This document shows, in pieces, positions 16,700-25,080 of a DNA stretch of 64,000 bases; position 1 is the stretch's first letter, and the number at the start of each line of letters is the position of its first letter. The notes beneath the pieces are model-generated. The model had not been told where the DNA came from, did not search any database, and worked only from the letters and a program-made list of their open reading frames with translations. The stretch covers positions 2,292,501-2,356,500 of the forward strand of contig JADJWP010000002.1 of assembly GCA_016716305.1 (NCBI GenBank), read 5' to 3'. The stretch is from Chloracidobacterium sp. GTDB lineage: Bacteria; Acidobacteriota; Blastocatellia; Pyrinomonadales; Pyrinomonadaceae. The translations under genes and the position numbers were made by a program.

Positions 16700-16930
16700 T
16701 TAAGCCGCGGTCTCGAAAAGTGCGAGGATCTGCTTGCCTTCGTTTGAACGCGGGTCGATCGTTCGAAGGTGTTTTTGGCCCTGCATTTCCCAAATCGCTG
16801 TCACCGTGCCTTCTTTTTCAACTGCCTGGTAATGGACGTCTTCGGGCTCGGCGGGCACCTCGTTCTCAATAGCATCGGCAACCGGCTTTTCCTCGGTCGC
16901 TTCGGCGGTCTGCACTGCTTCTTCTGGCAT
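16700..16930 (-). CDS. Small acidic hypothetical protein
   Basis: 76 residues from ATG 16930. The N-terminal third is a low-complexity acidic Ala/Glu stretch (AVQTAEATEEKPVADAIENE); the rest looks like a small folded domain (VHYQAVEKEGTVTAIWEMQG, RTIDPRSNEGKQILALFETA). An AAGGAG lies about 13 nt upstream of the ATG and 10 nt upstream of an in-frame TTG, so the start may be one codon earlier. No homologue recognised. Bounded by its own terminator, so it is expressed alone. Confidence 0.6.
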   Translation of the reverse strand: MPEEAVQTAEATEEKPVADAIENEVPAEPEDVHYQAVEKEGTVTAIWEMQGQKHLRTIDPRSNEGKQILALFETAA

Positions 16931-17019
16931 CAAAATTCGATTTCTCCTTAAAACGTTATCAAAACTGAACTTTTTATAGAACAAAGAGTTTTACACACAT
17001 ACTGCGGTCTTGTCGAGCA

Positions 17020-18567
17020 TCATTTCGACTTGACCCGCTTTGGCGTCAGCTCGTAAAACCAAAAATCATTGTTCGGCTGATCTATCTTCAACTCGTCCGC
17101 TTTACCGCTTCGGTCGATGGTAAAGGAAACGAATCCGCGAGGAAAATTGTATGCGACAGATGGCCGCCATTTGATCTGAAACGTATCGTAATGCCAATGT
17201 TCGAGATCGGCGACAAATCTCGGTGACCTCGAAAACTTCATTACGAGACGGCCGTTTTCTTCGACGATGTTGACCGAACCGTAAAGCTTGTCGCTATACT
17301 CGCCGAAGTAATCCGAGAGAGCAAGACTCGGTTTTGTGTTGGCAATTCGGCTTGCAGTTTCGGTTTTCGATCTCTCAGCATCGGCTGCGGCCATCGCTTT
17401 CACCCTGGCAAGGAACTCGGCATTCCAGTCGCGTTTCGGTGCTCCGACCATGACGTCGGTGATCTTATTCATCATTACCGAGTAAGCCTGAAACTCGCTG
17501 TTCGTCAAGATCACAAATCCGGTGTTTTCCTCGGGTATCAAAACCGTAAAGGACAACATGCCATCTAACCCGCCGCTGTGATTGACTATCTTACGGCCGT
17601 GATAGTTGTAGGTGAACCAGCCCATTCCCACGCCGCTAAACTGCCGTGTCGGATTGGTTCGCGCCGCGTCCTCCGAGATCGGAAGAAACATGTGCGGCTG
17701 CCACATTTCCCAGATCCGGCCAGACCCGACCAGCTGTTTGCCCTCGAAAGAGCCTCGTCCGAGCTGAAGCCTGATCCATTTTGACAGATCGGAAACCGAC
17801 GAATTGAGTGCCGCCGCCGAATACGCTCCATCCACATTTCCGCGATGCAATACGCGCAGCTTTCCGCCCGATTCGTTATGCGGAAAAGCGGCATTTTCAG
17901 GCAGGTCATTGACACTGCATGTGGTTCGTTTCATATCCAGCGGCGTCAAGATGCGATCGGTAACGAATCCGCACCAGGATTTGCCCGAAATCTTCTCTAT
18001 GATCCGGCCGGCCGCGATGAACATAATGTTCTGATAACCGTAGCGCGTTCGGAAGCTTGAGACCGGCTTCAAATATCGGACGCGCGACAGTATTTCGTCG
18101 GGTGTAAGATCGGCCTCGTACCAGAGAAGGTCTCCGCTGAACGTATCGAGCCCGACCCGATGTGTGACCAGATCGCGGACGGTCAATTCGCTTGTGACCC
18201 AAGGGTCATACATCTGAAATTCCGGGAGAAATTTCGAGACCTTGTCATCCCAATTTAGTTTTCCTTCATCAACGAGCATCGCCAGGCTAGCGGTCGTAAA
18301 TGCTTTTGAGTTCGAAGCGATCGCAAACACCGTATTCTGATCTACCGGAGAGTTCCGCCCGAGTTCACGTGTGCCGTAACCCCTTGAAAAAACGACCTTG
18401 TCATCCTTTACGATAGCTATCGCCATTCCCGGCTGCCCCCAATCGGCCATCACCTTTTGAGCGTAAGTGTCGATCTCGGCTACACGGTCCTCGATCGTTT
18501 GGGCCGATGCCATAAACGGCACCAATGTCAGGATCAAAAGCAGCTTTGCATACTGATTGAATTTCAT
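17020..18567 (-). CDS. Secreted serine hydrolase (beta-lactamase family) with a C-terminal DUF3471-like domain
   Basis: About 515 residues. Signal peptide FNQYAKLLLILTLVPFMASA, then a class C beta-lactamase/esterase domain: SxxK in AIASNSKAFTTASLAMLVDE, YxN in RTRYGYQNIMF, and HSGG in KIVNHSGGLDGMLSFTVLIP. The C-terminal 110 residues (LSDYFGEYSDKLYGSVNIVE, then LKIDQPNNDFWFYEL) form a lipocalin-like domain of the DUF3471 type. These proteins are often peptidases or esterases rather than true beta-lactamases. The ATG at 18567 gives a clean signal peptide; a GTG three codons earlier is possible. A decayed cyclase-like frame overlaps its 5' end. Confidence 0.88.
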   Translation of the reverse strand: MKFNQYAKLLLILTLVPFMASAQTIEDRVAEIDTYAQKVMADWGQPGMAIAIVKDDKVVFSRGYGTRELGRNSPVDQNTVFAIASNSKAFTTASLAMLVDEGKLNWDDKVSKFLPEFQMYDPWVTSELTVRDLVTHRVGLDTFSGDLLWYEADLTPDEILSRVRYLKPVSSFRTRYGYQNIMFIAAGRIIEKISGKSWCGFVTDRILTPLDMKRTTCSVNDLPENAAFPHNESGGKLRVLHRGNVDGAYSAAALNSSVSDLSKWIRLQLGRGSFEGKQLVGSGRIWEMWQPHMFLPISEDAARTNPTRQFSGVGMGWFTYNYHGRKIVNHSGGLDGMLSFTVLIPEENTGFVILTNSEFQAYSVMMNKITDVMVGAPKRDWNAEFLARVKAMAAADAERSKTETASRIANTKPSLALSDYFGEYSDKLYGSVNIVEENGRLVMKFSRSPRFVADLEHWHYDTFQIKWRPSVAYNFPRGFVSFTIDRSGKADELKIDQPNNDFWFYELTPKRVKSK

Positions 18568-18586
18568 ATTTTTCACATTGTCTCGT

Positions 18587-19322
18587 GTCGACGGTCAACA
18601 GCGTCCATTCGCCCTCGACGCCTGAGAACGATCGGGCGCCGCTCTCGCTAAATTCGATCCCCGAGCCGGCCATAAGATCCTTGACCGTTCGCGAAGCTAT
18701 CAATTCTCGCGGACGGGCATGCTCGGCGATGTGACTTGCCAGGTCGACTGCAGATCCGCTGTCTGCCCAATCCTTCGCGTCACATTCACCCGTGTGAAGG
18801 CCGACGCCGACCGCAATCCCCAGACCCGGAGCTGAGTTTCTGATCTCAGCTGCACATCTTATCGAACGAGCAGGCCCATCAAATGCCGCAACAATATTAC
18901 CATCACCGTCCGATGTCCGCCGTCCGTTGAATAGCACGATCATCCTTTGAATGAATGCAATGGCGCGATCAAGCGCCTCTGACTGCTGCCTTTCGCTGGT
19001 TTTATCATCGCCGTTGACCGGTTCGACGCGGACACACATTACTGTCGCAAGTAAGCGGTCGACGGCAATGTCTGGATGCGAGTCGGAAACAAAACCCCTG
19101 ATTTGCGCAACGATCGGTTCCTGATCGCCGACGAACGGTAAATGATCGTCGCCGTCGAGTTCGACGAACTTGCTGCCGGGGATCAACGAAGCGGCGTAGC
19201 GGCCTTCTTCGACCTTCAGGCAGAGATCGCCGCTTCGGTGAATGACGAACGTCGGTACACGGATCGACGGCAGCACATTTCTCACATCGATCTTCGATGC
19301 CGACCGCGGTTCCCCATTCACG
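18587..19322 (-). pseudogene. Remnant of an alpha/beta hydrolase-adenylate cyclase fusion protein
   Basis: An open minus-strand frame (18401-19378) contains the end of an alpha/beta hydrolase (IDVRNVLPSIRVPTFVIHRS, then FVELDGDDHLPFVGDQE). This runs into a class III nucleotidyl cyclase-like domain (FNGRRTSDGDGNIVAAFDGP, GIAVGVGLHTGECDAKDW, SGSAVDLASHIAEHARPREL). Recognisable homology stops upstream at about 19294, so the hydrolase catalytic part and any N-terminal domain are missing. At the other end the frame reads past the normal terminus into the next gene with nonsense sequence. It is best treated as a truncated, probably non-functional remnant. Confidence 0.75.
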
Positions 19323-19682
19323 CTACAAAGCGAAAGCAACACCATCGTTATCGACCAGTTCGGCCAAAATGGTGACATTCCCGTCGCCGGCGATTATGAC
19401 GGCGATAAACTCGCCGACACTGCGATCTATCGGCCTAGCGTCGGGCAATGGCGGTTCAAACGCAGTTCTAACGGCTCGAATTTTGCAGCCACGTTCGGAA
19501 CGCCGGCGGATCGGGCGGTGCCTGGCGATTATGACAAGGACGGAAAGCACGATCTGGCATTCTTTCGGCCAAGTACGAATGATTGGTTCATTGCCCGGAA
19601 TTCAGATCAGTACGCATCGTTCTTCAGCCTGCCGTTCGGAGCAGCCGGCGATATCCCGATCGGTGTAGCGGTGAATCCTTAG
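19323..19682 (+). pseudogene. C-terminal fragment of a secreted VCBS/FG-GAP repeat protein
   Basis: About 120 residues of Asp-rich repeats: GDIPVAGDYDGDKLADTAIY, DRAVPGDYDKDGKHDLAFFR and GAAGDIPIGVAVNP at the natural end. Such repeats with DxDxDG-like calcium loops form the C-terminal blades of large secreted proteins. The repeats begin abruptly near 19323 with no signal peptide, immediately next to the broken cyclase gene on the other strand. The open frame extends to 19242 only by chance. This is the surviving 3' end of a gene whose 5' part was deleted. Confidence 0.75.
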
Positions 19683-19692
19683 CCCAAACGTT

Positions 19693-19712
19693 CGCCGTCA
19701 CTTTTGACGGCG
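19693..19712. terminator. Perfect hairpin after the VCBS fragment
   Basis: An 8-bp stem CGCCGTCA/TGACGGCG with a 4-nt loop lies 10 bp after the stop of the VCBS fragment. There is no T-run, so it may stabilise the 3' end rather than terminate. A second small hairpin (GCAGG/CCTGC, 19792-19805) is followed by six T at 19812-19817. Confidence 0.45.
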
Positions 19713-19876
19713 GATACCTTGCCCCAAGACAAAGGCGGACGTGACCGTAAAGTGATTTTCGGTAATATCCGCCTATTGCATTTCTGTGACCGCAGGAAAT
19801 CCTGCAACGATCTTTTTTCCGCTCCCGCTACGACACTCTTCCCAATTCGGCCGTATTTCTGTATGCTTTGCGAACA

Positions 19877-21664
19877 ATGTCACCGATCGCGATCACGCTG
19901 ATGCTCCTGGTAGTAGCTATCGTGCTATTTGCCACAGAGAAGATACCCGTCGACGTAGTCGGGATCCTTCTTGTCATCGCACTCGTGATGACCCAGGTCT
20001 TAACGATGCAGGAGGCCGTTGCGGGCTTTGGCAATGACATCATCATCACCATCGGCGGGCTTTTCATACTTGTTGGCGGTTTGATCAAGACCGGCCTCGT
20101 TGATCTTATCGGGAGACGACTTTATCGTTTTGCAGGCAACAATGAGTTGATGTTGACCGCGCTGATAATGGTCACGGCGGCGATCTCGGCGTCAGTCCTG
20201 AAAAATACGACGACGACGGCGATGTTCCTTCCGGTCGTTATCGGCCTTGCCGCGAAAGCGAAGATCGCACCTTCGAAATTGCTGATGCCTCTCGCATTCG
20301 GTGCGATCCTTGGCGGCAGCTGCACCCTTATCGGCACGTCGACAAATCTTGCGGTAAGCGGAACCATCCAGCGCTATGGCTACGAAGCGTTGTCGATGTT
20401 CGAACTGACGCCCGTTGGCGTAATGGTAGCGCTGGCAGGTATTGCATACATGCTCGTTTTCGGCCGAAAGCTGCTGCCCAAACGCGGCGGTGGCGAATCA
20501 TTGACCGACGAATACAGCATTCGCGAGTATATTTCCGAATTGGTCGTACTGCCGGAATCAAAACTCGTCGGTAAGACGATCGGCGAATCGAACATAAACA
20601 CCGAACTCGAACTCAACGTTATCGGATTCATTCGCGAGGGAGAACGGCGCGTTTCGCCGAAGGCGTTCGAGCGGATCCACGCAAATGATCTGTTGATCGT
20701 TGAAGGAAAGATCTCGGATATCCTTCGGGTGAAGGAACAAGCCGGTCTCGAGATAAAGCCTGATTTCAAACTCAACGACGACGAACTCGAAAGCGCTGAT
20801 ATCGAGCTTTTCGAAGTAATGGTGATGCGCGATTCGATCCTGGTCGGCCAAAATCTCAAGGCGCTCAGGTTTCGCCAAAATTACGATCTGACAGTTTTGG
20901 CGATCAACCGTCACGGTGAGACCTTTATCGAAAAACTCTCGGACGTAAAGCTTAAGTTTGGCGACGTGCTGCTTGTTCAGGGTTCACGCGATACGATCGA
21001 ACCGCTTGTCGTTGAGAACGAGATCCTGCTTCTTGAGGATGTTTCGGCGGCCAGCATGCGGCTCGAAAAGCGAAAATGGGCGATCGCCGCATTTGCCCTT
21101 TTTCTGACGTTATCGGTCTCAAAGATCACCGTAGGGATCGATATTCCCCTGGCGATCTGCGTGCTGGCTGGCGTTCTGCTTCTTCTTGCGACGAAGACCG
21201 TCCGTTATGCCGAAATGTACTCGCTGATCGATTTTCGCCTTCTTGTACTGATTGCGTGCATGATGAGCTTTGGTATGGCGATGGAAAGAACCGGGACCGA
21301 CCAATTTCTCGCCGATCTGATCCAACGCTATTTCAGCGATTATGGGGCGATGCCCGTGCTTGCCGGGTTTTTTCTGCTGACCGTGATCCTGACACAGCCG
21401 ATGTCAAATCAAGCCGCAGCTCTTGTCGTTCTGCCGGTCGCGATCAAAGCCGCTATCGCGCTCGGGCTCAATCCCCGAACGTTCGTCGTCGCCGTCACTT
21501 TTGCGGCGTCGTTTTCGTTCATCACGCCGCTCGAACCAGCGTGTGTACTCGTTTATACTCCCGGCCGTTATCGCTTTACCGATTTCGTCAAGATCGGTGC
21601 CATTCTAACGCTGATCGTTTTTTGTGTTGCGATGATCCTTGTCCCTGTCTTCTGGCCGCTCTAA
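19877..21664 (+). CDS. SLC13/DASS-type anion transporter with two TrkA-C domains
   Basis: About 595 residues with roughly 10-12 hydrophobic segments. The N-terminal membrane half carries the DASS signature region TALIMVTAAISASVLKNTTT and GGSCTLIGTSTNLAVSGTI, as found in SLC13/ArsB-like (CitMHS) carriers. A central cytoplasmic insertion (about 205-385) has two RCK C-terminal (TrkA-C) modules: YISELVVLPESKLVGKTIGE and FEVMVMRDSILVGQNLKALR. The membrane half resumes with KWAIAAFALFLTLSVSKIT and a second re-entrant block (QPMSNQAAALVVLPVAIKAA). Substrates of this subgroup include di- and tricarboxylates or sulfate; not decidable here. ATG 19877 is preferred over TTG 19868. The stop overlaps the convergent gene by 4 nt. 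Confidence 0.88.
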   Translation: MSPIAITLMLLVVAIVLFATEKIPVDVVGILLVIALVMTQVLTMQEAVAGFGNDIIITIGGLFILVGGLIKTGLVDLIGRRLYRFAGNNELMLTALIMVTAAISASVLKNTTTTAMFLPVVIGLAAKAKIAPSKLLMPLAFGAILGGSCTLIGTSTNLAVSGTIQRYGYEALSMFELTPVGVMVALAGIAYMLVFGRKLLPKRGGGESLTDEYSIREYISELVVLPESKLVGKTIGESNINTELELNVIGFIREGERRVSPKAFERIHANDLLIVEGKISDILRVKEQAGLEIKPDFKLNDDELESADIELFEVMVMRDSILVGQNLKALRFRQNYDLTVLAINRHGETFIEKLSDVKLKFGDVLLVQGSRDTIEPLVVENEILLLEDVSAASMRLEKRKWAIAAFALFLTLSVSKITVGIDIPLAICVLAGVLLLLATKTVRYAEMYSLIDFRLLVLIACMMSFGMAMERTGTDQFLADLIQRYFSDYGAMPVLAGFFLLTVILTQPMSNQAAALVVLPVAIKAAIALGLNPRTFVVAVTFAASFSFITPLEPACVLVYTPGRYRFTDFVKIGAILTLIVFCVAMILVPVFWPL

Positions 21665-22776
21665 GCCTTGTCCGAACCGACGGCGGACGTCAATTTTCTG
21701 CCTTCAACGAACTCACGAAAATGTCGTATTCGGATTCCCCGTTTTATGATCAGCAGGAGCCCGGCGGCCGACCAGAAAAGAATCCTCCCTTTTCGTATTA
21801 TCGCCAGCGTCACGCCGATGCCGACACTCAGGCCGACGGTCTCGGCAACAAACTGCGCTCCTGCTTCATCGATCCCGATTGAGAAAGGAACCAGTTTGAA
21901 TACGATCGTCAATAACCGGCTGATCGATTCCAACAAAAAAGCATTGACCGCAACCGCACCGGTCTCCGTGATCCGGCTCAGAATGAACAAGACTTCTGCG
22001 ACGCCCAGCGCATGATATACGATCTCTATCAGACAGATCGGCAGAAAACGGCGCGGATGCTGCCGATAATAGCCGTAGATGAAGTTCTCGAACAGCCGGA
22101 CCTGTACACGACCGTGACCCAAAATGCTTGTGAGAAATCCTTTCTGAAAAAGCCATTCACAGGCCTCGCTCGCGAAATGCCATTGTCGGATGATCAAAAG
22201 GATCAGGAAAACGAAAGAAGCGGCAATCAAACCGATCACAACGTTGATCGTGATCACCCAGTTCGGTTCCAATGGGAACAGCCGAACGAAGGTGATCGAC
22301 CCGGCTATCAGGAACGCGCTCGTCGTAAAGCTGTAAAACAGATTCTCCGTCGCCACCGATGAGAGCCCGATGACCAGCGGAACCTTCCTCCGAACGGCGA
22401 TCGCTTTTGCGGTGCCGCTGACGAGTATGCCGAGCGGCATCATGCTGCTCATTGCCTCGCCAATTACAACTGCGGGCACGGTCTCGCGAAGCGGGAGAGA
22501 GTAAGGATGAAAGACCGATAGGCTCCAGGCCGCGGCGCGAAAACAAATGCGGACAAAAAAGATGACGAGAATTATCGCGAAGCCGTCGATGCCAAATTTT
22601 TGAATATTGTCCGCGATCTCGCCGACGCCGACAGAATAGACAAAATATGAGAAAAGCCCGATGCCGAGAAGCGTCATCACAATGCCGACCGTCCTGAGCC
22701 GTCTCATCCTTTTTACGGGGACATCGCTAAGATCGATCACTTGGCCGTCATCGGTAGTTTCGGGTGTCACGGTCAT
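21661..22776 (-). CDS. Flippase-like integral membrane protein (LPG synthase TM / UPF0104 family)
   Basis: 371 residues with about 7-8 predicted transmembrane helices and a short cytoplasmic N-terminus. Family features include VPAVVIGEAMSSMMPLGILV, KAIAVRRKVPLVIGLSSVAT and PFSIGIDEAGAQFVAETVGL, which match the membrane domain of the lysylphosphatidylglycerol synthetase/flippase superfamily (AglD/MprF N-terminal part). No aminoacyl-transferase domain is present. It probably acts in lipid or glycolipid movement, but this is inferred from the family only. Its stop overlaps the transporter stop (CTAA); its start is divergent from the acyl-CoA dehydrogenase. Confidence 0.8.
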   Translation of the reverse strand: MTVTPETTDDGQVIDLSDVPVKRMRRLRTVGIVMTLLGIGLFSYFVYSVGVGEIADNIQKFGIDGFAIILVIFFVRICFRAAAWSLSVFHPYSLPLRETVPAVVIGEAMSSMMPLGILVSGTAKAIAVRRKVPLVIGLSSVATENLFYSFTTSAFLIAGSITFVRLFPLEPNWVITINVVIGLIAASFVFLILLIIRQWHFASEACEWLFQKGFLTSILGHGRVQVRLFENFIYGYYRQHPRRFLPICLIEIVYHALGVAEVLFILSRITETGAVAVNAFLLESISRLLTIVFKLVPFSIGIDEAGAQFVAETVGLSVGIGVTLAIIRKGRILFWSAAGLLLIIKRGIRIRHFREFVEGRKLTSAVGSDKA

Positions 22777-22852
22777 TGCCTTTGCCCTTTGGCGTGTCTA
22801 AAATGGTATTTTATCCAAATTCGAATAACAAAATCGTATATAGGAAATTGAT

Positions 22853-24031
22853 ATGAGCACCGCAACAGGACAAGCATTTGCAAATAACGGCCTTACTGTT
22901 TTGACCGAAGAAGAAGAGCTATTTCGCGCGTCCGTCCGTGAATTTGCCGAGGGCGAGGTACGGCCCCGCGTCGAGGCAATGGAACATGCCGCAAAACTCG
23001 ATCCGGAATTGATCAAACAGTGTTTCGAGCTCGGACTGATGGCTATCGAATCGCCCGAAGAATACGGCGGTGCGGGTTCGACCATATTCAACGCCATTGT
23101 GGCCATCGAAGAACTTGCCCGAGTTGATGCAAGCGTCTCGGTATTTGTTGATGTGCATAACACGCTGGTAACTAACGCATTTATGCGTTGGGCCACCGAC
23201 GAGCAAAAGAAGAAGTACCTGCCGCAGCTTGCCGAAGGCCGCGTCGGTGCATATGCCCTAAGCGAAGCAGGTTCGGGCTCAGATGCGTTTGCATTAGCGA
23301 CCCGTGCGGTCGATAAAGGCGACCATTACGAGCTCACCGGCCAGAAGCTTTGGATCACCAACGGCAACGAAGCCGAGATCTTCATATTGTTCGCGACCGT
23401 CGACCCGGCCGCGGGTTACAAGGGCATCACGGCGTTTATCGTCGAGAAAGGCTTCGAAGGCTTCTCGGTCGGCAAGAAAGAGGACAAGCTTGGCATCCGT
23501 GCTTCCTCGACGACGGAACTCATCCTCGATGGCTGCAAAGTGCCGAAAGAGAATGTGCTCGGCGAGGTCGGCAAAGGATACAAGGTCTCGATCGAAACGC
23601 TCAACGAAGGCCGCATCGGCATCGGGGCACAGATGCTCGGCATCGCCCAGGGAGCCTACGAGGCCGCTCTGAAATACACCGCCGAACGCGAGCAGTTTGG
23701 CCAATCGATCAACAACTTCCAGGCAGTGCAGTTCCAGCTTGCCGAGATGGCCGTCGAGATCGAAGCGACGCGTCTTCTGGTCTATAATGCCGCCCGGCTC
23801 AAAGACGCCGGCAAGCCTTTTTTGAAGGAAGCCGCAATGGCAAAGCTATATTCGTCGCGTTGCGCGGAGGCCGTCGCTTCAAAAGCTATCGAACTCTTCG
23901 GCGGCTACGGCTACGTCAAGGACTATCCGGTCGAGAAATTCTGGCGCGATTCGAAGATCGGTTCCATATACGAAGGCACCTCGAACATGCAGCTTCAGAC
24001 CATCGCGAAGCTCATAATGAGCGGAAAGTAG
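22853..24031 (+). CDS. Acyl-CoA dehydrogenase
   Basis: FAD enzyme of fatty-acid or amino-acid beta-oxidation, 392 residues, a usual length. Seen: EEEELFRASVREFAEGEVRP, the FAD/substrate region YALSEAGSGSDAFALATRAV, the helical C-terminal domain (NEGRIGIGAQMLGIAQGAYE, RTAEREQFGQ-like block) and the catalytic base Glu in IGSIYEGTSNMQLQTIAKLI. The motif set fits the short/medium-chain (butyryl-CoA) group. An AGGA ribosome-binding site precedes ATG 22853. Divergent from the flippase-like gene; followed by a riboswitch-like RNA. Confidence 0.93.
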   Translation: MSTATGQAFANNGLTVLTEEEELFRASVREFAEGEVRPRVEAMEHAAKLDPELIKQCFELGLMAIESPEEYGGAGSTIFNAIVAIEELARVDASVSVFVDVHNTLVTNAFMRWATDEQKKKYLPQLAEGRVGAYALSEAGSGSDAFALATRAVDKGDHYELTGQKLWITNGNEAEIFILFATVDPAAGYKGITAFIVEKGFEGFSVGKKEDKLGIRASSTTELILDGCKVPKENVLGEVGKGYKVSIETLNEGRIGIGAQMLGIAQGAYEAALKYTAEREQFGQSINNFQAVQFQLAEMAVEIEATRLLVYNAARLKDAGKPFLKEAAMAKLYSSRCAEAVASKAIELFGGYGYVKDYPVEKFWRDSKIGSIYEGTSNMQLQTIAKLIMSGK

Positions 24032-24071
24032 GCGTAATTGACAAGATCGCCGCCGTTGGTTTAATGTTTTT

Positions 24072-24150
24072 CCTGCATCAGGAGCGGTTCGAAAGAACCC
24101 GGCAACCGGCGAGAAACGGTGCTTTGAGGTGAAAATCTCGATGTGCGAAA
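24072..24150 (+). promoter_or_regulatory. Candidate SAM-clan (S-box-like) riboswitch aptamer
   Basis: The region carries the conserved S-box landmarks in order: ATCAGGAGCGG (24077-24087, compare ATCAAGAG in S-boxes), CCCGGCAACC (24098-24107) and CGGTGC (24117-24122). A possible P1 pairs GCATC (24075-24079) with GATGTGC (24140-24146, one bulge). P2 is GGTTC-GAAA-GAACC (24086-24099), P3 is ACCG/CGGT (24105-24120), and P4 is GAG/CTC. P2 is much shorter than in classical SAM-I and has a GAAA tetraloop in place of the kink-turn arm, closer to the compact SAM-IV or SAM-I/IV variant types. It precedes a terminator and an unknown gene. Confidence 0.55.
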
Positions 24151-24184
24151 GCGAGTAGCTTTCAGAAATCTCAACAGTTCGCTT

Positions 24185-24221
24185 AAGGCCTATTACTCTT
24201 GATGTGAGTGATAGGCCTTTT
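24185..24221 (+). terminator. Hairpin terminator, possibly the riboswitch expression platform
   Basis: A 14-bp stem with one wobble (arms 24185-24198, AAGGCCTATTACTC, and 24206-24219) is followed by a short T-run (TTTT at 24218-24221, partly in the stem). It lies 38 bp after the riboswitch-like fold. An upstream pairing AAGCGA/TCGCTT (24149-24184) could compete. It may equally end the acyl-CoA dehydrogenase transcript. Confidence 0.65.
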
Positions 24222-24263
24222 CGCTGCCTGATGTATTAACCAAAAAAAGGAGAATACATCAAA

Positions 24264-24695
24264 ATGACAAATTACCCATTTCTAGTTTACCTGCTCGAGC
24301 CGGGTAAATTTCTAACCAAGACGATCCGTTTTGTTCCGATCTCCGAGAAAAGTTCCGACAGGTCTGGTATAACGGTTCGTTGCCGGATAAGCCCTTACGA
24401 CGATCTCGGCGAGCTTTTACCTGAGGTCAGGTCGCTCATTCGCAACGTCGGGCATGAGGAATTCATAAAAACAGGTCTTCTGGTGTGCGCGGTCTACGGA
24501 GCGGATGATTGTGACTACATTGCACCGAACGGAACGCCTTATCCTTCTAACGATCCGCCGAGATTAGGCAGGAATCTCTTTGATGAAGGAGAAACGGCCG
24601 AGACAGAAGAGGATCTTTCCGATCTTTGCCCGATCGGCGCAGTAATAAGTCTCGCTGACGCCCAAATAAAACGAAAGAACGAGACTGTCCATTGA
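24264..24695 (+). CDS. Hypothetical protein downstream of the riboswitch-like leader
   Basis: 143 residues with a good AAGGAG Shine-Dalgarno 11 nt before the ATG, so it is a real gene. There is no signal peptide or membrane helix. The N-terminal 90 residues look like a compact alpha/beta domain (PFLVYLLEPGKFLTKTIRFV, LGELLPEVRSLIRNVGHEEF, TGLLVCAVYGADDCDYIAPN); the C-terminal 45 are acidic. I recognise no family. If the upstream RNA senses SAM, this protein would be under SAM control, but nothing in its sequence suggests a methyl-cycle enzyme. Confidence 0.7.
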   Translation: MTNYPFLVYLLEPGKFLTKTIRFVPISEKSSDRSGITVRCRISPYDDLGELLPEVRSLIRNVGHEEFIKTGLLVCAVYGADDCDYIAPNGTPYPSNDPPRLGRNLFDEGETAETEEDLSDLCPIGAVISLADAQIKRKNETVH

Positions 24696-24795
24696 AAACC
24701 GGGAGAGACCCCTCACTCTCCCACTTCAAAATTTCGAAAAACACTTCGAAAATCACAGCGAAAGTTGTATTCTCAGTGTCGGACTTCTTGGAAAA

Positions 24796-25077
24796 ATGGA
24801 CGAAAGCGTTCGAATTCAAAACTGCACCTTAGTATTCAAGTGCCCGTTATTGTGGACTGAGCTTGAACCGACCTCCGACGAAGGGATGAGGTCCTGCAGA
24901 GTTTGCGATAAAGGCGTCTATCTCGCGGAAGATGATGAAGCCGTCGCGATCCTTGCAGCTCTCGGGAGATGCGTGGCATATCGATCACCGATACGACCAT
25001 TGAGAGAGGACGAGGTCGATTTACTCGGGATGTTTGTTCCTGACTTTGATGAAGACGAAACCGATACCGAATCATAG
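24796..25077 (+). CDS. Small Cys-rich protein (putative zinc-ribbon)
   Basis: 93 residues. Four cysteines are arranged as FKCPLLWTELEPT, RSCRVCDKGVYLAEDD and GRCVAYRS. This C-x-W-L-T...C-x2-C-x3-VY...G-x-CV layout recurs in small bacterial proteins of unknown function and probably binds a metal. The C-terminus is strongly acidic (DFDEDETDTES). The stop lies 3 bp before the start of the GNAT gene, so the two are probably an operon. Between this gene and the preceding one is a 100-bp gap with a 7-bp GGGAGAG/CTCTCCC hairpin (24701-24722). Confidence 0.65.
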   Translation: MDESVRIQNCTLVFKCPLLWTELEPTSDEGMRSCRVCDKGVYLAEDDEAVAILAALGRCVAYRSPIRPLREDEVDLLGMFVPDFDEDETDTES

Positions 25078-25080
25078 CTT

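Noticed and set aside
18401..19378. The whole open frame as an intact 325-residue cyclase protein
   Set aside because: Its N-terminal 28 residues are a shadow of the VCBS gene, and its C-terminal 60 residues overlap the serine hydrolase in another frame; only the middle has family similarity.
24086..24107. GGTTCGAAAGAACC as a tRNA T-arm
   Set aside because: No acceptor or anticodon stems can be formed around it; it fits the riboswitch P2 hairpin instead.
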